From NCBI RefSeq assembly GCF_003286085.1, contig NW_020825294.1, positions 7,750,001-7,814,000 on the forward strand: a stretch of 64,000 nt of DNA. The letters run 5' to 3'. Made by a program: the position numbers and the translations under genes. The notes below the pieces were generated by a model. The model saw nothing but the letters and a program-made list of their open reading frames with translations. It was not told where the DNA came from and did no database searches. This DNA is from Drosophila persimilis (Eukaryota; Arthropoda; Insecta; Diptera; Drosophilidae). How positions within the stretch are numbered: position 1 is the first letter of the stretch; the number at the start of each line of letters is the position of its first letter. Below, one piece after another: positions 59,701 to 64,000 of the stretch.

Positions 59701-61428
59701 TCTGTGTGCGCATTGGGTTGGGGCGTGGCACTTCAATTTGGCGCTTTGCCTGGCTGTAAAAGCTGCAACTAATTGAAATGTCCGCCAATCAATTAAGCAA
59801 TAAACAACATAAGCAACAATTTCAATTGATTTCGTTTTTAGCCATTAAGTACCATTTGCATAATTAAATAACTTTTATCCACAACACATTTAAACACATT
59901 ACATTAAACGCAACGTTTATTTTCAATTCGTTTCTTTTGTTTCATTTCAATTCCGTTGCGAGTTCAATTACCGTAGAATAAGTACAGTTCACGTAGATCG
60001 GAGTGGAGAACATAATTTGCATGGCAGTAAAAGTACAGTTAACCGTTCGTTTTTTGTTCAATTTTAAGTCCAAATCGTTCCAATTATTGCATACCTTCTT
60101 GCCGGTCCTACAAATGTATACCTTCGTAGTTATCCTTTATTAAATTATCAACTTTGTTTTTATCCTTACAAAAAAAACATTAAAATTCTAAATATTTTGT
60201 CGTATAACCATAAACAAAACCAAAAACCAAACTATTTTTGTAGGCATCAGAGTGTAGAATGAGGGAGTGCGGCAGTAATCATGCTCTCCTTACGGCAAAG
60301 GAGGCGATTTCTTTGTGGGTTCTTGGCGCGCGTAAGGTTTGTAATAACAAAAAAACAATTTCCCCCTTCCTAAAATTCCTGTACAATCTACCTAACTGTT
60401 TTTTTTTGGTTTTGCAAAATTCCATTAAAATTACACACATCCACATCCACCATAAAAATAATATGTCCCAAGACTCTTCGAATACCGCGCTTAAAAACGG
60501 TATTCTTAGTTGCAACTTATAATTTAATCAATCACATTGGCTATATCGAACATTGGGTTTTATCATCCACGAACCCCTTCCATCCAAAACGTCTCGAAAC
60601 TAACCCACATTCATTTGTCAACATTTGCGCTGTCATTTCTGGGCAAGGGTAAGGTTTTTGGGTTCGTAACTTCAAATCTGTTTCCGCGGGAACATTTTGA
60701 TAATTTCCTAAAATGATTTGTTTTGTAAGTACATTTTGTTCATTCCAAAACCAAACCAAACAAATCTGTTCTATACTCGTAGAGGTATCGACTAGAGGTA
60801 TGTTCAACATCATTAATACATCATGACACACAAGGCTAGATCACTTTCTATAACAGAACGAACACACACAAATAAAGAAATTCTCTAAATTAGCTCCATT
60901 TAGCATGTGGTCCATCCAACGTGTTCTCTTCAGTAATCTCGTATAACCAGTAAAAGAAACTATAATTCCCTTTCAACTTTTGCCCAAAAGAAACATTATC
61001 CCCTCAACTATATGTTCAGTGTTACATACATAACATAACCTAAATGTTCATATGGCATAGCACCATCAATATCGAAATAAACCAATTAATTGTAAATACA
61101 TTTCTTCATACCTTACCTTACAAATAGTCTTATCAACAACAAACTTATTTCATCTTCTTCTTGCACTCTCTCTTTCTGACTAACCAAATTTATCCGAAAC
61201 ATGAAAAACGAAATGAAATTTACACAGACCATTTATCGGCGCTTGCTGGATGCTCAGAAGAATCGCACCCATGTGGACCCGGAGGTCACGCTGCAGTTCC
61301 TGAAGAGCGCCGTATTCTACTTCCTCACGGACAAGGAGAACTCTCAGGGCCACCTGCAGGCCATCGAGAGCATACTCGAGTTCACCGACGAGGAGAAACA
61401 GAAAATCGGTCTGGCACGACTTGCCTAA
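53710..61428 (+). CDS. qtc: quick-to-court, coiled-coil protein with GRIP-like C-terminus
   Basis: Coding exons placed at 53710-54168, 58134-58459, 58517-59408, 59470-59568 and 61228-61428. All phases agree (1977 nt, 658 aa). The N-terminal 260 residues are Ser/Thr/Pro-rich and probably disordered. Next come a conserved segment with [16 protein letters not shown] and long coiled coils ([41 protein letters not shown]). The C-terminus [20 protein letters not shown]...[11 protein letters not shown] resembles a GRIP domain, which targets coiled-coil proteins to trans-Golgi Arl1. In D. melanogaster, qtc mutants show altered male courtship; the gene lies at 25C. The junction 54168/58134 spans a 4-kb intron, so an extra exon could be missed. 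An alternative 93-nt exon is described separately. Confidence 0.82.
54169..58133 (+). other. 4-kb intron of qtc, possible internal promoter near its 3' end
   Basis: No conserved coding exon seen. Open frames at 54.9-55.6 kb arise from low-complexity pyrimidine-rich DNA. The last ~240 bp (57895-58080) are A-rich like Drosophila 5' UTRs and end beside the exon at 58134, which suggests an alternative first exon. Confidence 0.45.
60244..60336 (+). other. candidate 93-nt cassette exon of qtc
   Basis: Between the exons ending 59568 and starting 61228 lies a stop-free, phase-0 stretch of 31 codons ([20 protein letters not shown]...). It is preceded by TTTTTGTAG and followed by a GTTTGT donor after GCGCGTAAG. 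A stronger donor five bases earlier (GTAAGG) would shift the frame. It is unconserved to my eye, and the donor is weak. Confidence 0.3.
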
Positions 61429-62099
61429 GCACTTATTATTATAATTATGGTAGAGATAACTGGCACGAGAAAGTCTCTAAAACTATGTTTAAATTTTTAG
61501 TCCCCGGCTAAATTTCATTGTTTTGTTTTGATTGTTTAACGAATTTATTTGCAATTTTATTTATTTAACTAAATAATTTTGTTAAATTAAGGGGTACAAC
61601 AATATATTCTTTTCGGCAACGATGTCAAATTTGTCTTATAAGTTAGTTCTATTTAGATAATTTTCTATATAAGGCTTCAGGCATACCAAAACGTCCTTTA
61701 TTAAAAGAGATAACAGAAATGATGTAGAAAATATAATTTTACAAAATCTAGGTACTTTTTGTAGCTGTAGTTAATCAAATGAGAGTAAGTACTAATCAAC
61801 ACCACATAGTCGTACAATAGCTTTCGTCGTGTTTCAGCGGAATTTTAATGGCAAATAAATGCAATAGTTTAAAATTTGAATTATTCCATGCGTTTAAAAA
61901 TGGTTTAAAAATTCCGTTAGATTTCATATCATTCCAGATGGCATATTGCATGATGCTTGTCCTATGCTGCCGGTCCTTTGCCGATGAAGTGTGGGTAAAA
62001 CGGCTTATAAAAACTAATACCATCGAAAGTAAACAAGAAAGACAATATTCCGTTGTTTCGTATGTTTATGGTGTAAACCACGAATTTTTGATTTTTAAT
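61429..62099 (+). other. qtc 3' UTR
   Basis: AT-rich sequence with an AATAAA at 61854-61859. No additional gene recognised. Confidence 0.5.
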
Positions 62100-62165
62100 T
62101 AATAAATAAAACGAGCGGGAACGTGTTGTCTTTTATACCCGGTACTCATTCAGTATATATGTACA
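62100..62165 (+). mobile_element. INE-1-like element end fragment with CATA microsatellite
   Basis: AAAACGAGCGGGAACGTGTT followed by TTATACCCGGTACTCATTCAGTAT matches the left end of the 29.75-kb element (AAAACGAGGGGGAACGTTGT, then TTATACCCGATACTAAGTCAGTAT). A short tandem ACAT repeat follows directly. The rest of the element is not apparent. Confidence 0.65.
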
Positions 62166-62734
62166 TACATACATACATACATATGTAAACTTTTGACTTA
62201 TGTAACCCTTATAATATATAATATAATTGGTATGGGAGCTGACGAAGGCCGCATGCTTTCTCTCTCTCTCATCTCATCTCTTATCATCGCTCAGACTTGA
62301 TTTACATTATTAATGATAATGGGCTAGAACAGTTTCCAAATACTGAAAGCATAAAAATCCAAACATCAGACACACTTTTTCTAATAGATTTTGGCCTCCA
62401 AAAATGTACGTCAATTAAATTAAGCCTAACCAGTCAGTCTCTGTTTTTAAGCTTTTTAAATTTAATCTAAAAAAGGTCAATATTAATTACGTTTGAAATC
62501 AGCACGAAAGACATTTTAATATTAATTAAATGAAATAGGGTATAAAAATGTCCATACTCATAGCATAAACCTGTTGAATAGCAACAATAACGTGACATTC
62601 CAAATACACTTACGTCGTATTAGATCACACTTACGTTTTTACCCAAATATATGGCTTAGATGTACCAAATATGTAGTTACTGTGTAGTTACCATGTACAA
62701 AAATACTTTTTTGTTTCAACCTTATTTTATAAAC

Positions 62735-62873
62735 AAACCAGTAAAATTGGGTCGTTAAAATTAGACAATCTTGTAGGAATATTGATTCGAGAATCGGATA
62801 AAATTATGTATTCAGTGCTGAGGGTTCTAGTTAGCTAGTAAAGTTAGACCGAATATCAAAATCGGGAGATATG
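62735..62873 (+). repeat. diverged direct repeat, copy 1
   Basis: Shares with 63251-63361 the ordered blocks AAACCAGT, ATTGATTC..., AATCGGATAAAATTAT, TAGCTAGTAA and GAATATCAAAATCG. About 380 bp of unrelated AT-rich DNA lies between the copies. Family unknown. Confidence 0.7.
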
Positions 62874-63250
62874 GTTTCCAATCTGTGACGGAAACAATTA
62901 ACCCATTGTTAGCCAGGGGTATTTTAATATTCTACCAAGAATTATGAAAATTAAATCAGCGCAATTTAGAGCAGTTCAGGTGAAAGATATCAGGGTTTTA
63001 AGTGCAGAGGAAAGCATTGAATGGATCTACAAGAAGAATTTACAATCAGTAATATATTCTGCCATTTACCTAAAGTGGTTGCACTGTTTTAATAGAGGGG
63101 GCTTAAGTGGGCTAAGTAACTTTTTACATTGGTATATTTTATTGATTTTATTGCCACCTTGTCTAGCTTACACACCTTGCAACACCTTGTTGACCATTTT
63201 CGCTAAAACCTCTTCTTACGCAAAATGCAATAAAAGCAAGTGCTAAAAAT

Positions 63251-63361
63251 AAACCAGTCAAGTAGGAAATTGATTCAGTAATCGGATAAAATTATATGGG
63301 CATTGCTAAACTATTTATATAGCTAGTAATATTCCACGGAATATCAAAATCGAGGAATATG
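63251..63361 (+). repeat. diverged direct repeat, copy 2
   Basis: Second copy of the repeat at 62735-62873, shorter by about 28 bp. It ends about 15 bp before the promoter module at 63376. Confidence 0.7.
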
Positions 63362-63375
63362 TAAAATAGATCTTG

Positions 63376-63480
63376 AATTCGTCAGTATATTTACGGTATT
63401 TTTTAAAATGAGACGGCATATTGTGGTATATTTCTGAGCGTGGGATGGTATATTATAACGATAAACCCGCGGTCACACTG
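63376..63480 (+). promoter_or_regulatory. Motif 6 + Motif 1 promoter module of the gene beyond the right edge
   Basis: GTCAGTATATTTACGG, AAAATGAGACGG, GTGGTATATTTCTGAG, GGGATGGTATATTATAACG, then CGCGGTCACACTG. This is the longest and most complete copy of the module in the window, pointing rightward. Confidence 0.8.
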
Positions 63481-64000
63481 CATACATTGAATCGAGCGGT
63501 TGGTGCGGCGCGCGGGTCTTTGGAAAACAACAACATTCGCTAGAAGTTTACGTTAAAACCAAACTAAAAATTGTATAAAAATAAATTATATATTGGTGGT
63601 TTCGGGAGCCTTAAAAACAAAAATATGGCCAAAGGCCGGTAAAATAGGCCTATATTTATCCTTCATAAATATCCGAAATACAATTGTTTACCGGAAGGTC
63701 TCCCGAGCAAATGCTTCGTAGAGAAATCCATGTGAATCAAGTTAGAACCCGTGCGCGCGGTGTGTTGTTTACGCGGCGTCCGTGTGTAAAAATCGAAGCC
63801 ACATCGAAACAATAATTACGCAAAGAAGTGGTAAATAATCAAATAGAAGAGTGACCCGCCAGGCAGGGGAAACAGTGATTAAAAGAGAGTTCTGAAAGTT
63901 AAAACAGATTCTCCTCCAAGTAAAAGTGCGAAGTTTTGGTGTGTTTTGTTGTTCATGTTTTTTTGGAAAACCGGAAACCCGTCGGAGTGTTTGTTGTGGT
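63481..64000 (+). other. 5' UTR-like start of an unidentified + strand gene
   Basis: Downstream of the promoter module the + strand is A-rich and free of long ORFs, as Drosophila leaders are. ATGGCCAAAGGCCG followed by GTAAAA at 63625-63640 could be a short coding or UTR exon end with a donor site. No protein can be identified before the window ends. Confidence 0.5.

Noticed and set aside
62944-63246. 100-aa ORF between the direct repeats
   Set aside because: AT-rich, no family resemblance and lying inside likely repeat-derived DNA; not strong enough to call a gene.

Overview
The window is from a Drosophila chromosome. Almost every gene is a close match to a gene I know from D. melanogaster 2L, cytological region 25C (Muller element B). 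The short GT-AG introns, DRE and Motif 1/6/7 core promoters and INE-1/DINE-1-like repeats are also typical of Drosophila. The species is not D. melanogaster: lengths and sequences differ throughout (Col4a1 is 1784 aa against a remembered 1779; vkg 1904 against 1940), and the repeat copies differ. An obscura-group or other sophophoran fly is my guess and is not proven. All exon structures were built by eye from splice sites and phase.

Layout. 1-1400: a divergent pair, Tfb5 (-, cut by the left edge) and SelT (+), with DRE boxes between them. 2.5-28.9 kb: the two basement-membrane collagen IV genes, vkg (alpha2, -) and Col4a1 (alpha1, +), head to head. About 3.3 kb separates their start codons, and vkg has a roughly 9.9-kb first intron. 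29.7-30.9 kb: an INE-1/DINE-1-like Helitron-type element with internal repeats. 31.6-33.3 kb: an unrecognised small ORF followed 155 bp later by a SPRY/SOCS-box gene (SPSB3 family, probably SP555). 34.3-35.7 kb: a CREC-family six-EF-hand secretory-pathway protein (-). 37.2-40.3 kb: three tightly packed + strand genes, namely two tandem GTP-cyclohydrolase feedback-regulator (GFRP)-like paralogs and an ANKRD39 homolog. 41.0-43.4 kb: an ankyrin/SOCS-box (ASB-like) gene (-). 43.8-45.1 kb: eIF3h (-). 45.9-47.2 kb: senju, a nucleotide-sugar transporter (+). 47.8-48.0 kb: a GTSF1-like CHHC zinc-finger protein (-). 48.5-49.0 kb: histone H3.3 (His3.3A, +). 49.3-50.3 kb: Rpn11 (-). 53.7-61.4 kb: quick-to-court (qtc, +). 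63.4-64.0 kb: the promoter and 5' UTR-like start of a + strand gene that continues past the right edge.

The genes share no single pathway. Only the two collagen genes form an obvious functional unit: their products trimerise into basement-membrane collagen IV and their regulatory DNA lies in the shared upstream region. The rest are mostly housekeeping genes (TFIIH, eIF3, proteasome, H3.3). Several of these carry a near-identical 80-105 bp promoter module, with GGTATATTT boxes followed by CGGTCACACTG, always pointing toward the gene. That repeated module is the most striking non-coding signal in the window.
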